Assembly (NCBI GenBank): GCA_021204405.1
Contig: JAJPZJ010000091.1
Coordinates: 1 to 48,363, forward strand
DNA length: 48,363 nt
Direction: 5' to 3'
Source: Tannerellaceae bacterium
Lineage (GTDB): Bacteria; Bacteroidota; Bacteroidia; Bacteroidales; Tannerellaceae
The position numbers and the translations under genes were made by a program. Position 1 is the stretch's first letter; every line of letters starts with the position of its first letter. Below are positions 18,957 to 29,723 of the stretch, piece after piece. The notes under the pieces were generated by a model, which made no database searches, was not told the DNA's origin, and saw only the letters and a list, made by a program, of their open reading frames with translations.

Positions 18957-19541
18957 ATGCTGACCGCATTTGAAAAATATAATATCATCTTAGGATCTAA
19001 CTCCCCCCGGAGAAAACAGTTATTAAAAGGACTTGACATTACATTTGAAGTCAGGGTAATGGTGGATGTAGATGAAAGTTATCCTGATATACTGCCGGCA
19101 GCAGAAGTCCCTGTTTATCTTGCTAAAAAGAAGGCTGGGTTCTATCTGGAGCAACTCACAGCCAGGGATATACTTATTACAGCAGATACAATTGTTTTAG
19201 CATCCGGAAAGGTTTTGGGTAAACCAGCAAGTAGGGAAGAAGCTATCAGGATATTAGAAACTCTTTCCGGCAACGAACATGAGGTAATAACCGGTGTTTG
19301 TATTACTACGCTGTTAGGAAATTCGGATTTCTCTGTTATATCAAAAGTTAAGTTTGGAAATTTAACTTCAGCAGAAATTACCTATTATATTGATAAATAT
19401 CAACCTTACGATAAGGCCGGGGGATATGGTATTCAGGAATGGATTGGTTATGTAGGAGTAGAGGAAATAGAAGGCTCTTTTTATAACGTAATGGGATTAC
19501 CTGTACAGCGGCTTTATCAGGAGTTAAAAAGTTTTATATAA
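18957..19541 (+). CDS. maf: Maf-like nucleotide pyrophosphatase
   Basis: Hydrolyses non-canonical or modified nucleoside triphosphates to monophosphates. The 194-residue protein has the Maf signature LGSNSPRRKQLL (residues 12-23), ITADTIVLASGKVLGKP (about 73-89), and the ETLSGNEHEVITGVCI and YDKAGGYGIQEW segments with the metal-binding and active-site residues. Last gene of the cluster. An AT palindrome at 19590-19611 may serve as a weak terminator. Confidence 0.93.
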   Translation: MLTAFEKYNIILGSNSPRRKQLLKGLDITFEVRVMVDVDESYPDILPAAEVPVYLAKKKAGFYLEQLTARDILITADTIVLASGKVLGKPASREEAIRILETLSGNEHEVITGVCITTLLGNSDFSVISKVKFGNLTSAEITYYIDKYQPYDKAGGYGIQEWIGYVGVEEIEGSFYNVMGLPVQRLYQELKSFI

Positions 19542-19589
19542 AGAATATTATAGTTTTCTTCTGTCCATATAATAAAATTCTGTTTTTGC

Positions 19590-19611
19590 CTAAATAAAAT
19601 TTTTTATTTAG
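19590..19611. terminator. AT-only palindrome after maf, weak terminator candidate
   Basis: CTAAATAAAA at 19590-19599 and TTTTATTTAG at 19602-19611 form a 10-bp perfect inverted repeat. It is all A/T apart from the outermost pair, so as an RNA hairpin it would be weak. It lies 48 bp past the maf stop. Confidence 0.35.
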
Positions 19612-19665
19612 ACGATTAACTTTTTACTTTATAAGCAGTTTTATAGGTAAGAATAAAACTAAAAG

Positions 19666-20043
19666 ATGAAACTGCAATTGGTGAACAGAAGACAGGCAGT
19701 ACGTTTAAGAAGTTTGGGCTTTGATTGGGAAGTAGCCGATTTCTTTGTAATCAACTCCGTACGTTATTTCATTCCTGAAAATATGGGAAAAGAAGAAAAC
19801 TGGAATCGGTTTGAAGAAACAGTTTCACGGCCTTCCATTGCGCTGGCATTTGTCTGGTTACGTAATGTTTACCAATGTAAATGCGAACTGACTTTGAAGA
19901 ACTGGAATAAAAATGAATATCTGGGTTTCTATTTATTTCTGGGTATGCCGGAACCTTTTGCCACAAAAATATTCCGTTTACGCGAGCATGCGGAAAGAGA
20001 CCTGCTAACCCGGATGTTAGAATATATATCAGTCAATTATTGA
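19666..20043 (+). CDS. Hypothetical protein
   Basis: A 125-residue protein I do not recognise. It starts MKLQLVNRRQAVRLRSLGFD, has an aromatic-rich middle (VWLRNVYQCKCELTLKNWN) and no signal peptide or membrane segment. Bacteroidetes genomic islands often carry small proteins of this style paired with an HELQ-type protein, as found next door on the other strand. The 3-prime ends of the two genes overlap by 15 bp. I infer that the two belong together; this is based on placement only. Confidence 0.55.
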   Translation: MKLQLVNRRQAVRLRSLGFDWEVADFFVINSVRYFIPENMGKEENWNRFEETVSRPSIALAFVWLRNVYQCKCELTLKNWNKNEYLGFYLFLGMPEPFATKIFRLREHAERDLLTRMLEYISVNY

Positions 20044-20451
20044 TAATTTAGCTTTTAATTCGGTTCCTGTCAAAAAGTAACAGGTATTTTGTAATTCATG
20101 TATATACCGTATCGGACGTCCGATACTTCCATAATTTTGTTTATAAATTAAGCCGATGGTTCCGGTAAACATGAAATATATTCCCTCAATTATATCCAGA
20201 TAATATTTAAATTCTCCTTCTTTTTCCAATTTGGAGTTTATCAATATTTCATGTGTTATTAGTATAGGAAAATAATGTTCCGGATGCTCTATAATAAACG
20301 GGTAATTTTGCCGGCTAACCTGTATATATTCTCCGGTTTTACTTTTAAAATAATTCCCTAACATAATATCTTTGGGCTTCCATTTGTAAGGAACAGAAAT
20401 GGATACAATCTTTTTTCTATAATGTATTTTGGGCATGCTATTGGAAATCAT
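20029..20451 (-). CDS. Conserved hypothetical protein with C-terminal YIHELQ motif
   Basis: A 140-residue protein ending with RYIHELQNTCYFLTGTEL. This resembles the YVHQLQNLYFALTG ending of a small protein family often seen in Bacteroides prophages and mobile elements; I recall the family only as uncharacterised. The middle holds YYLDIIEGIYFMF. No catalytic residues can be named. It overlaps the convergent gene at 19666-20043 by 15 bp. It could be a leftover of a mobile element; no integrase is nearby. Confidence 0.6.
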   Translation of the reverse strand: MISNSMPKIHYRKKIVSISVPYKWKPKDIMLGNYFKSKTGEYIQVSRQNYPFIIEHPEHYFPILITHEILINSKLEKEGEFKYYLDIIEGIYFMFTGTIGLIYKQNYGSIGRPIRYIHELQNTCYFLTGTELKAKLSIID

Positions 20452-20550
20452 TGGTTTTGATTTTGCAAAACTAGAGATTAAAATGATTGCCTACAGGTTA
20501 ATAAAAATAAATAATATCGAATTCCCTATTAATAAAATAAGAAATGGGGG

Positions 20551-21240
20551 TCAGAAATGTAAAATTTCTACCGGGTAATGGATAAATAGCCCATTTTCAA
20601 CAACACCGGTAATCAGTTTTAGTTCTTGTTCCAATTCCTCTCTGATTTCTTCAAACCATACATCTGCTATCAGGTTACCCGATTCTGTTATGACCGGACC
20701 GTCTTTTCCACTGCCTGTTCTTAGTTCAATTTTCTTTGGTTGTAATTTTTCCAATTGAATAAGCACCTCTTTATAAGCATAAGGAAATATCTCTACCGGT
20801 ACCGGATGTTTACTACCCAATTGAGAAACCATCTTGGTAGAGTCTGCCAGAATATAGGTTTTCGGACCCCTTTTAATAAGTAGTTTTTCCATAAACATAG
20901 CTCCGCCACGTCCTTTAATCATATTTTTCCGGGGATCTATTTCGTCGGCACCATCAAATACCCAATCCGGAGTTGTTTCCAACAGGGAGGTAACCGGCAA
21001 ACCCAATAAATTACAAGTCCACCGGATTTCAAAAGAAGTAGGAATAACCTGTATAGATAATCCTTCTTCTTGTACCCTTTCATTAATTTGCAGAAGTGCA
21101 AGGAAAGAAGTAGTTCCTGAACCTGCTCCTATCACTTCATTATGTTGCACTTTTTGTGCAACGAACTTTCCTACCTTTTCCTTTTCTTCCCTGTTTTTGA
21201 TCTCTTTCCAAAAGGGAGGGAGTTGGTTAATATCAAACAT
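20551..21240 (-). CDS. rpiA: Ribose-5-phosphate isomerase A (divergent)
   Basis: Interconverts ribose-5-phosphate and ribulose-5-phosphate in the pentose phosphate pathway. The 229-residue protein keeps the RpiA landmarks: GAGSGTTS in place of the usual GxGTGST loop (about residues 38-45), VFDGADEIDP (about 93-102) with the active-site acids, KGRGGAMFMEKLL (about 109-121) with the catalytic Lys/Glu region, and the terminal TGVVENGLF. N-terminal WKEIKNREEKEKVGKFVA differs from standard RpiA and the glycine loop is altered, so it belongs to a divergent branch. A different substrate is possible. Confidence 0.8.
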   Translation of the reverse strand: MFDINQLPPFWKEIKNREEKEKVGKFVAQKVQHNEVIGAGSGTTSFLALLQINERVQEEGLSIQVIPTSFEIRWTCNLLGLPVTSLLETTPDWVFDGADEIDPRKNMIKGRGGAMFMEKLLIKRGPKTYILADSTKMVSQLGSKHPVPVEIFPYAYKEVLIQLEKLQPKKIELRTGSGKDGPVITESGNLIADVWFEEIREELEQELKLITGVVENGLFIHYPVEILHF

Positions 21241-21607
21241 GATTTGGACATTTATTATCTAGAACAAATAAAAGAAGAGGATAGTTATTGTGAATTAAAT
21301 TAAAAATTAACATTTCCCTTTTTGATATGATAAAATGGTTGTTTTTAGGCTTTTAAAGTTTTAAAGTGGTTTATTTTTTTAGTATAAACTTCCAAAATGA
21401 TAGGATAAAGTGTGATTGATTATGAATTTACTATTATCTTTACACCCTTAAAGAAAATAAAATAATTTTAGGTTATTAATAAAATTGCCAAAGCAACAAC
21501 GCCATTCGTTTATAGGTTAAAGGGAAACGCGAAAGGTCTTTTAGTGAATTTTTAATGAATACAAACTCAAATTCTATTAATTTTTTAAGTTAAACAAAGT
21601 TGTGTCT
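21241..21607. promoter_or_regulatory. Intergenic region between rpiA and SusC, probable SusC promoter
   Basis: A 367-bp gap. TATCTTTA at 21435-21442 is one base off TAnnTTTG and would leave a 5-prime untranslated leader of about 155 nt before the SusC ATG at 21608, as is common for Bacteroidetes susC genes. No -33 TTTG at the right spacing. No sigma/anti-sigma gene pair is present. The leader contains no clear hairpin or short ORF that I could support. Confidence 0.35.
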
Positions 21608-24600
21608 ATGAGAAGCTTGTCTTATCTTTTCATGTGCCTTGTTATGGGCATAGGACTGGTTCATGCGCAAAATACGGAGATACGGGGTACCGTGATTTCC
21701 GTAGATGACAATGAACCTATCATCGGTGCATCTGTAATTGTAAAAGGTACTACTATCGGTACAGTTACAGATTTCGATGGTGAATTTACATTGAGTGTAC
21801 CAACTTCGGCAGAAGCAGTGATTGTTTCGTATGTAGGTATGGTTCCTCAGGAGTTACCCATCCAACCGGTATTACCGGTATTAAATGTCAGAATGAAATC
21901 TGATACACAAACACTGGGCGAGGTGGTTGTAACAGCAATGGGTATTTCGAAAGAGAAAAAAGCCCTGGGATATGCAGTACAGGATATTAAAGCGGATGAA
22001 TTAACAAAGGGTGCCAGTACAAGCTTATCAGGAGCTTTACAGGGTAAAGTGTCAGGGGTAGAAATTGCTCCTTCATCGGGTATGCCGGTTTCATCTTCTA
22101 AAATCACGATCCGTAGTTCACGTTCCTTCACAGGTGATAATACACCGCTATATGTGATTGACGGTATGCCGGTTTCATCTTCTTTCGACCGGGATACAAA
22201 GAACTCGGTAACCGGAGCCGACTATGCTAACCGGGCAGTTGATATTGATCCGAATGATATTGAAAGTATCAATATCCTGAAAGGGCAGGCTGCTTCTGCT
22301 CTGTATGGTCTGCGTGCTTCGAATGGGGTGATCGTTATTACAACAAAAAGCGGTAAAGGAGCGAGAAAGGGGAAACCTGAGGTTACTTTTAACTCTAACC
22401 TTTCTTTTGATGTGGTATCTACCTTACCAGACTTCCAGATGGAGTATGCACAGGGTTCAAAAGGTGTATTTGCATCAACCAGCTCGAAGGCGTGGGGCCT
22501 AAAATTTCAGAACTGGCTAATGATCCTACTTATGGTGGTAACACAGATAATACCTATACAAAGAAATATGGTATGCAGGAGGGGAAATATTATGTACCTC
22601 AACGTGAAATTGCAGGAATGGATCCCTGGGCTACTCCACAGGCATATGAGAACTCAAAAGATTTCTTTCAAACGGGAACCAGCTGGAGTAATTCAGTAAA
22701 TGTTGCTCAGGGATTGGATAAAGGTAGCTACTCATTCTCTTTAGGAAATACCACTTCTAAAGGAGTAATTCCTACAACCGGATTAGATCGCTATAATGTG
22801 AAGCTTGCTGCTGAATCTAAATTGCACCATAACTGGACAACCGGTTTTTCGGGTAATTTTGTAAACTCAAAGATCACAAAGCAAACAACTGCCAACGATG
22901 GTGTTCTGGCAACTGTGTATGGTGCTCCTCCAAGCTATGACCTGGCAGGTATCCTATATCATGATGTTAATGATCCCTATTCGCAGAACACGTTCCGTTC
23001 TACTTCCAGTTTCAATGCGGCTTATTGGGCAGTTAATAATAATAGCTTTACTGAGCGTACCAACCGTTTCTTTGGAAATGCATATGTTAATTATTCAACA
23101 AAATTTGGTACAGATAATCATTCGCTGAATGTAAAGTATCAATTAGGCGAAGATGCTTATAATACAATCTACACCAATATTTGGGGATACGGAAGTTCTA
23201 ATAGTTCCGGCGAAATCCAGGAATATAGCTATACCATTAATGAAACAAATTCATTATTTACAGTAATGTATAACTGGAATATCAACGAAGAATAGAGTTT
23301 CGATGCACTTTATGGAAATGAATATGTAGAAAAAGGAACTAAAAAAACAGAAGCAACCGGATATAATTTAACTTTCCGGGATGGAACCATATGAGTAATG
23401 CCTCTGTATACAGCACAACCAGTGAATACCGCAGAAAGCGCACTGTAGGTAATTTCGCAAGTTTGTCGCTCGCATATAGAAATATGCTTTATTTCAATGC
23501 TACAGGTCGTAACGATATTGTATCATCTATGCCTCGTAACAACCGTTCATTCTTTTATCCTTCCGTATCTTTAGGCTGGATCTTCACAGAACTTGAATCA
23601 CTGAAAATAATATCCTTACTTTTGGTAAAGTTCGTTTCTCCTATGCAGAAGTAGGCATGGCCGGAGATTACTATGATAGTTATTATGATACGCCGGTATA
23701 CGGAAGTGGTTTCTCGTCGGGAACTCCTATCCTGTATCCTGTCGGATCGGTAGTAGCATTTACTCCTTACTATAAGATTTATGACCCGAACCTCAAACCC
23801 CAGAATACGAAAGCGTATGAAATTGGTACTGACCTTACCTTCCTGAATGGATTGGTTACGCTGAATTATACCTATTCACGCCAGAATGTAACAGACCAGA
23901 TCTTTGAAGTTCCTTTGGCGGGTTCTACCGGTGCAAGAAGTTTAACAACCAATGGTGGAGCAGTCCATACAAATGTACATGAGATTACATTGGGTGCTAA
24001 CCCGATCTCAACCCGTAACTTCAACTGGGATTTTGCATTTAACTTCTCGAAGATCGACAATTATGTGGATGAACTGGCAGAGGGGGTAGAAAGTATCATG
24101 TTGGGCGGTTTTGTTGAACCTCAGGTACGTGCAGGTATCGGCTATAAATTCCCTGTGATTTATGGAGTAGGATATAAGCGTAATGAAAACGGTGATATTG
24201 TAGTTAACGACAAAGGCATGCCCCAGGTAGGTGAAGAACAGGTGATCGGAAATGTATCTCCCGACTTCCGTTTAGGTTTCAGTACTACGTTGGAATACCG
24301 CAAACTTCGCTTATCAGCGGTACTAGACTGGAAGCAGGGCGGATAGATGTATAGTGGTACCCTTGGATTGCTTGACTATTACGGAGTGAGCCAGCTTTCG
24401 GCAGATGCCCGTAATGCCGGTGAATTCTATTTCCACAAAAAAGCAGTAATGGAAGTTGTAGATGCGAATGGAAATATTTCGTATGTACCTAATAATAAGC
24501 CAATAAAAAGTGAAGATGCAGAAGAGTATTTTGAGAACCTGAATGATATCTCGGAATCGATGATATACGATAACTCTTTTATCAAATTACGTGAAATCTC

Positions 24601-24799
24601 TTTAAGTTACCCTGTTTGGGAAAGAGACTGGCTAAAGGTTTCGGTAAACCTGTTTGCCAGAAACATCCTTGTGTGGTCACAATTAAAAGGACTTGACCCC
24701 GAAGCATCACAAGGTAATAATAACATGACCGGTACTTTTGAAAGATTCTCAATGCCGGGAACTTCCAGTTATGGTTTTGGTGTAAACGTGAAATTTTAA
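21608..24799 (+). pseudogene. SusC-family TonB-linked outer-membrane transporter, five disruptions
   Basis: About 1060 codons of a SusC/RagA transporter. It has a signal peptide (ending VHAQ), a carboxypeptidase-like domain (EIRGTVISVDDNEPIIGASV), a TonB-box-like segment before LGEVVVTAMG, a plug (PLYVIDGMPV, GQAASALYGLRASNGVIVI) and a barrel ending SSYGFGVNVKF. Lesions are: one G missing at 22494-22497 (AWG then frame lost; PKISELAND resumes in the next frame); TAG at 23293; a 1- or 4-base loss near 23383; one A missing at 23604-23607; TAG at 24344 within KQGG-stop-MYSG. All parts are otherwise well conserved, so the damage is recent or artefactual. The start is the ATG at 21608, not the GTG two codons earlier. 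Confidence 0.9.
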
Positions 24800-24812
24800 T
24801 TAAGTAATAAAG

Positions 24813-26415
24813 ATGAAAAACTTGAAATATATATCTTACCGGATCTTTATTGCGTTGTTTATTGCTATTGGTGCAACTTCCTGTTCGGAAGATGCAATGG
24901 ATAGGGTGAATAAAGATAAAGACCATTCAACAGGTGTACAAGCCAAATATATATTGGCAGATGTAATCACACGTACTGCTTTTTATGGTACAGGTGGCGA
25001 CTTCAATACCTATTTGTCTACCTATGTAGAACATGAAGTAGGTACGCATAACCAGCTTTTCCGTGCTGAACACCGTACCAATGAACCTTCGGCAGCTTCC
25101 ACTTTCAATAACACCTGGTCGCACCTTTATACGAATCTGAAAAACAGCCGTATTGCTATTAACCAGACTGCTGAAAATGGTATTCAGGAAGGAAACGATG
25201 TGACCAGAGGGATTGCACAGGTGTTAGCGGCTTACAACTCGGCCCTGATTGCCGATATGTACGGCGATGCACCCTGGTCGGAAGCAGCCCAGGTATTGCC
25301 AAACGGCAACCCGGCTTATATGACCCCGAAGGTTGATAAGCAGGAGTCTATCTATACTAACATTATGACATTGCTGGATGAAGCTATTGAAAACCTTCAG
25401 AAAGACGACCTGCATATCTCAGGTGCAATGGGAGAATATGACCTGCTTTATAAGGGAGATGCCGGAAAATGGCTGAAGCTGGCATATGGCTTGAAAGCTC
25501 GTTATACCATGCGTTTGCTTGTCCGGGCTACCGACCGGAAAGCACAACTGGAAAATGTTATTAAATATGCTGATCTTTCATTTGCATCTGCCGGCGAGCA
25601 GGCTGCTTTTGCTATTTACGATGCAAGTAACCTGAATCCGCTTTTTGACTTCTTCTGGAGCAGGGCTGCATTAGGAGCCAGCCAAAGCATGTACAATAAA
25701 CTGGCAGAACGCAATGACCCACGTATACGCCGGGTATATACTTATTATAAATATCCGAATTATACTCAGTTATAAATATCCGAATTATACTCAGGTAGAA
25801 GGTGCCGGCGATCCAACATTTAAACTGGCTCCCAGCGGCAACCCGGTTGAAACCCAGGATGTTTATAACTACTCTACATTCTGTTTGGCACAGACCGCTC
25901 CAACGATGTTGTTGAGCTACCATGAAGTATTATTCCTCAAAGCAGAAGCTTTATGCCGGCTCGACCGAGCAGGTGAAGCCGAAGAACTGGTAAAAGCCGG
26001 TGTTGAGGCCGGAATGAATAATATGGAGGTTGCTATGGCTGCTGCTAAGAACTCGGCCTATCTGGGCGGACGTTACACAGAGAAAACAAGCCCTGTGTTG
26101 GCCGATGAGATAAATACCTATATTACAGAAGAGGTATTACCCCGTTTCAGGGAAAATCCATTGAAAGAGACAATGAACCAGAAATACATTGCTTTCTGGG
26201 GAGCTTCCGGCGAATCAACGGAATGTTATAATGACATCCGCCGTATGAAAGCACTAGGCGAGAATTTCATTGTATTGGATAATCCTAAACCATTCCCATT
26301 ACGTTGCCCTTACGGCAGCTATGATACAACAGCCAATCCGCATGTAAAAGAACTTTACGGAGATGGCGAATATGTATATACGGAAAATGTCTGGTGGGCT
26401 GGCGGTAACCGCTGA
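24813..26415 (+). pseudogene. SusD/RagB-family outer-membrane lipoprotein, broken by a 25-bp duplication
   Basis: Surface lipoprotein that caps the SusC transporter and binds the substrate. A lipoprotein signal peptide ends GATSC (Cys about residue 24). The body matches the SusD-like_2 type (FNNTWSHLYTNLKNSRIAI, ALIADMYGDAPWSEA, GKWLKLAYGLKARYTMRL). A perfect 25-bp tandem duplication at 25745-25794 shifts the frame by one and gives a stop after NYTQL. Removing one copy joins KYPNYTQ to VEGAGDPTFKL and the frame then runs to 26415. It starts 13 bp after SusC. No enzyme genes sit on the same strand, so the substrate cannot be guessed. Confidence 0.9.
25745..25794. repeat. 25-bp perfect tandem duplication inside SusD
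   Basis: Identical units at 25745-25769 and 25770-25794, starting TTATAAATATCCG. The duplication is out of frame and is the only lesion found in SusD. Confidence 0.97.
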
Positions 26416-26421
26416 TCAGCA

Positions 26422-26469
26422 ATAATAATAAAAAAGGAGGAAATTAATTTCCTCCTTTTTTATTATTAT
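26422..26469. terminator. Bidirectional terminator, SusD / trpA
   Basis: A perfect 48-bp palindrome (24-bp arms) with a GGAGG/CCTCC core and A/T runs on both sides, placed 7 bp after the SusD stop and 16 bp beyond trpA. It serves both converging transcripts. Confidence 0.92.
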
Positions 26470-26484
26470 CTGCGGTGCGCCCTT

Positions 26485-27258
26485 TCACTTACTGATCGCC
26501 TCCAATAATTTATCCACCGCTATCGGTATAGAACTTTCACTTCCCAGCAACTGGATAAATTTACTACCAATAATAGCACCCGATGAATTATCACAGGCAG
26601 CATCGAATGTGGCCTTATTAGAGATACCAAAACCAACCAAACGGGGATTGTGTAAGTTCATGCTATTGATTTTGCGGAAATAAGCCTGCTTCTGCTCATT
26701 AAAACTCTGTTGTGCTCCGGTAGTGGCTGCACTCGATACCATATAGATAAACCCTTCCGTATGCTCATCAATCAGCCGTACGCGTTCGTCTGATGTCTCC
26801 GGTGTGATCAGCATAACGATCTTGATATCATACTTTTTAGCAATATCCTTGTATTCGGCCAGGTAATCGGCAAAGGGCAGGTCAGGTATAATAATACCAT
26901 CCACACCCACTTTGGCACATGACTGGCAAAGGTTCTCAAAGCCATATTGCATGATTGGGTTTAGGTAACCCATCAATATAACCGGAATAGTGATCTCTTC
27001 GCGCATACCTTCCAGTTGCTCAAATAAAAGCCGTTGGCTCATACCGTTGCGCAGGGCTACAGTAGAGGCCTCCTGAATCACCGGGCCATCGGCCATCGGG
27101 TCGGAAAAAGGAATACCCACCTCTACCATATCAATTCCTTTTTGCTGCAACTCAGCCAGTACGGTACGGGTATCGTTCAGTTGCGGGTATCCAGCAGTGA
27201 AATAGACTGATAAGATACCATGCTTTTTTGTTTCAAATAAATGCGTAATGCGATTCAT
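26485..27258 (-). CDS. trpA: Tryptophan synthase alpha chain
   Basis: Cleaves indole-3-glycerol phosphate to indole and glyceraldehyde-3-phosphate and passes indole to TrpB. The 257-residue TIM barrel has the catalytic Glu46 in [11 protein letters not shown] and Asp57 in PMADGPVIQ, and the phosphate-binding [11 protein letters not shown] region near 212. Length is normal. Last gene of the trp operon, 6 bp after trpF. Intact. Confidence 0.97.
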   Translation of the reverse strand: MNRITHLFETKKHGILSVYFTAGYPQLNDTRTVLAELQQKGIDMVEVGIPFSDPMADGPVIQEASTVALRNGMSQRLLFEQLEGMREEITIPVILMGYLNPIMQYGFENLCQSCAKVGVDGIIIPDLPFADYLAEYKDIAKKYDIKIVMLITPETSDERVRLIDEHTEGFIYMVSSAATTGAQQSFNEQKQAYFRKINSMNLHNPRLVGFGISNKATFDAACDNSSGAIIGSKFIQLLGSESSIPIAVDKLLEAISK

Positions 27259-27264
27259 ATGTTT

Positions 27265-27915
27265 TTATTTTTTTAGTTGTTCCAAAAATAGGGTAAGGCT
27301 ACCGGCATCCTTTTTTCCGGGAGCCGTTTCAAAGCCACTATTCAGGTCAATGCCTGCGAGGCGGGGATGTTCGAATGAACGGATAGCCGCTGCACTTTCA
27401 GGATTGATACCACCACTTAACAGGAAAGGAGTTTCTCCTATATAACTATCTAATACCGACCAGTCAAAGCTTTTCCCCGATCCTCCATAGCCACTGCATT
27501 TCGTGTCGAACAGGAAAAAGTCGGCATATCCTTCATACGCTCCGGTATTAACTAGGTCTGCGGCAGAGGCTATCGAAAATACCTTTATTACCCGGTACCC
27601 CCGTTTTTGTAACGTATGGCAGAAGCGGGGCGATTCATTTCCGTGTAGCTGGATATAATCCAGTAGGTAGTGGGTTGCCGTCTCCAGTATCTGCTCTTTG
27701 GTTGCATTCACAAACACACCCACTTTCTTTACCGGCAGGCCGGGTAGAAGAGAAAGGGTCTCTTTCAGTAAAGCGGGATGGGTAGTTGTCCAGTCGTTGT
27801 TATTGACCGCGCGGGGCGAGCGTCCATAGAAGATCAGGCCGATCCAGTTTATGCCTAATCCGGATATTTCCCAGATATTCTCCGGTTCCCGCATACCACA
27901 AACCTTTATGATCAT
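27265..27915 (-). CDS. trpF: Phosphoribosylanthranilate isomerase
   Basis: Isomerises N-(5-phosphoribosyl)anthranilate to the CdRP enol form. The 216-residue single-domain barrel has the catalytic Cys in IKVCGMREPENI (Cys6), YIQLHGNE near 87-94, FLFDTKCSGYGGSGKSFDW (about 133-151, catalytic Asp) and LLSGGINPESA. Its start overlaps the trpC stop by 4 bp, indicating coupled translation. Intact. Confidence 0.96.
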   Translation of the reverse strand: MIIKVCGMREPENIWEISGLGINWIGLIFYGRSPRAVNNNDWTTTHPALLKETLSLLPGLPVKKVGVFVNATKEQILETATHYLLDYIQLHGNESPRFCHTLQKRGYRVIKVFSIASAADLVNTGAYEGYADFFLFDTKCSGYGGSGKSFDWSVLDSYIGETPFLLSGGINPESAAAIRSFEHPRLAGIDLNSGFETAPGKKDAGSLTLFLEQLKK

Positions 27916-28721
27916 GATAAACCTCCGATAAAATCTGCCAGTGCTTTACCCGGATCGTTAGTTTTCATAAATGTTTCACCAATCAGGAAGCCACGGAAAC
28001 CACTTGTGCGCAGTGTTATAACAGTTGCCGGGTCAGCGATGCCGCTTTCCGAAACCAACAAAGGTGTATACGCTTTATCCTGTGTATATTCAACCATCCG
28101 TTTAGCCAGCCGGAATGAATTTTGAATATCCGTATGGAAGGTACCCAGGTTGCGGTTATTGACACCCAGCATATCAATATGCGGGTTCAGATGACCCAAC
28201 TCTTCTTCCGAATGAATCTCTAAAAGTACTTCCAGGCTAAATGTATGGGCTGTCTCAGCCAGTTGCAGGCATTCATCAGGTGTAAGGCAGGCCGCGATCA
28301 GTAATACAGCATCGGCACCCATTACCCGCGCCTGGTATAGTTGATAGGGATCAATAATAAAATCTTTTCGTAACAGTGGAAGATTTACCAGCTTGCGGGC
28401 CCGGTGCAGGTCACTCAAGGACCCCCCGAAGAATTCGCTATCCGTCAGGATAGAACAGGCGGAAGCCCCGTTTTGCTCATAGGCCGGAATAACATCTGCA
28501 ACATTGGCTCCGGGATGTAACCAGCCTTTGGAAGGAGATTTACGTTTAAATTCTGCAATAATACCCGACCCGGAGCTGGCCAGTGCGGCACGCATCGAGG
28601 TGGTGTTACGCTCCAGCCGCTTGCCACCCAGCCCCAGTAACAGGTCTAATTTAACAGCCTCTTTCTGCCGTTCGACCTCTATCCGCTTATTGACGATAAT
28701 ATCCTGTAAAATATCTTTCAT
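27912..28721 (-). CDS. trpC: Indole-3-glycerol phosphate synthase
   Basis: Closes the indole ring from CdRP. The 269-residue protein has the catalytic segments AEFKRKSPSKGWL (about 56-68), LLRKDFIIDPYQL (about 114-126), LEIHSEEE and GVNNRNLGTF, then LVSESGIADP and FLIGETFM at the phosphate site. It starts 6 bp after trpD and overlaps trpF by 4 bp. Intact. Confidence 0.96.
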   Translation of the reverse strand: MKDILQDIIVNKRIEVERQKEAVKLDLLLGLGGKRLERNTTSMRAALASSGSGIIAEFKRKSPSKGWLHPGANVADVIPAYEQNGASACSILTDSEFFGGSLSDLHRARKLVNLPLLRKDFIIDPYQLYQARVMGADAVLLIAACLTPDECLQLAETAHTFSLEVLLEIHSEEELGHLNPHIDMLGVNNRNLGTFHTDIQNSFRLAKRMVEYTQDKAYTPLLVSESGIADPATVITLRTSGFRGFLIGETFMKTNDPGKALADFIGGLS

Positions 28722-28727
28722 TGCCTG

Positions 28728-29723
28728 TTATGAATTAATCGATAAGAACTGGTTGAATTTCTCAAGCGCCCTGCCACTTTCCAGTGATTCTTTTGCTTCA
28801 GCCATACAGGCGTCGATCTTCTTTTCCGGACAGATCACCTGGATCGCAAAAGCAGCATTGGCAATCACACAGTTTTTTTGTGCCGCGGTCGCTGTATTAG
28901 CCAGTACGGAATCAAATATCCGGGCTGCCTCTTCCGGTGTATTGCCACCCTGTAAGGCTTCCTCGGTGGTACGTTCAAAACCCAGCATTTCCGGTGAATA
29001 GATTTTTTCTTTTTCCGGCATAGCCACTTTAAAATCGGCAGTAAGTGAGATCTCGTCGTAACCATCCAGACTATGTACTACTGCAAAACGGGTACCACTC
29101 TCCTGATAAGTATAGCTATACAGGCGTAGCAAGGGTAGGTTATAAACCCCAAGTAGCTGGTAAGCCGGAATGACTGGGTTAACCAATGGGCCTAACATGT
29201 TAAAGAAGGTACGCACACCCAGGTTTTTCCGGATAGGAGCCACCGCCTTAAGTGCCGGGTTGAATAACGGTGCATGCAGGTAAGCAATATTACACTTATC
29301 CATAGATTCACGCAACTTATTTATATCACTCGTGAATTTCACCCCATGTTGCTCTATTACATTACTGGCACCACTTACCGAAGTAGCCCCATAGTTACCA
29401 TGCTTTACCACAGGATAGCCGGCTCCTGCCACAACAAAGCACGAAGCCGTACTGATATTGAATGTATTTTTTCCGTCACCTCCCGTACCCACAATATCAA
29501 TGGGCTTATATTCTGACAAGTCTACATGTACCCGCATTTCCAGCAGGGCATCGCGGAAGCCGGATAACTCTTCCACCGATATATTACGCATCAGGAATAC
29601 GGTAATCAGGCTGGCGATCTGTGCATCATTATATTTACCGCTTGCAATATTCTGTAGTATCTCCCGTGCCTCGTCACGGCCCAGGTACTGATGTTCGAAT
29701 AGTCTGTATAATATCTGTTTCAT
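28728..29723 (-). CDS. trpD: Anthranilate phosphoribosyltransferase
   Basis: Joins anthranilate to PRPP. The 331-residue protein shows the PRPP-binding loop GTGGDGKNTFNIST (about 80-93), KHGNYGATSVSGASNVIE (about 105-122) and FNMLGPLVNPVIP. Length matches stand-alone TrpD. It starts 14 bp after the restored trpG stop. Intact, unlike its neighbour trpG. Confidence 0.96.
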   Translation of the reverse strand: MKQILYRLFEHQYLGRDEAREILQNIASGKYNDAQIASLITVFLMRNISVEELSGFRDALLEMRVHVDLSEYKPIDIVGTGGDGKNTFNISTASCFVVAGAGYPVVKHGNYGATSVSGASNVIEQHGVKFTSDINKLRESMDKCNIAYLHAPLFNPALKAVAPIRKNLGVRTFFNMLGPLVNPVIPAYQLLGVYNLPLLRLYSYTYQESGTRFAVVHSLDGYDEISLTADFKVAMPEKEKIYSPEMLGFERTTEEALQGGNTPEEAARIFDSVLANTATAAQKNCVIANAAFAIQVICPEKKIDACMAEAKESLESGRALEKFNQFLSINS

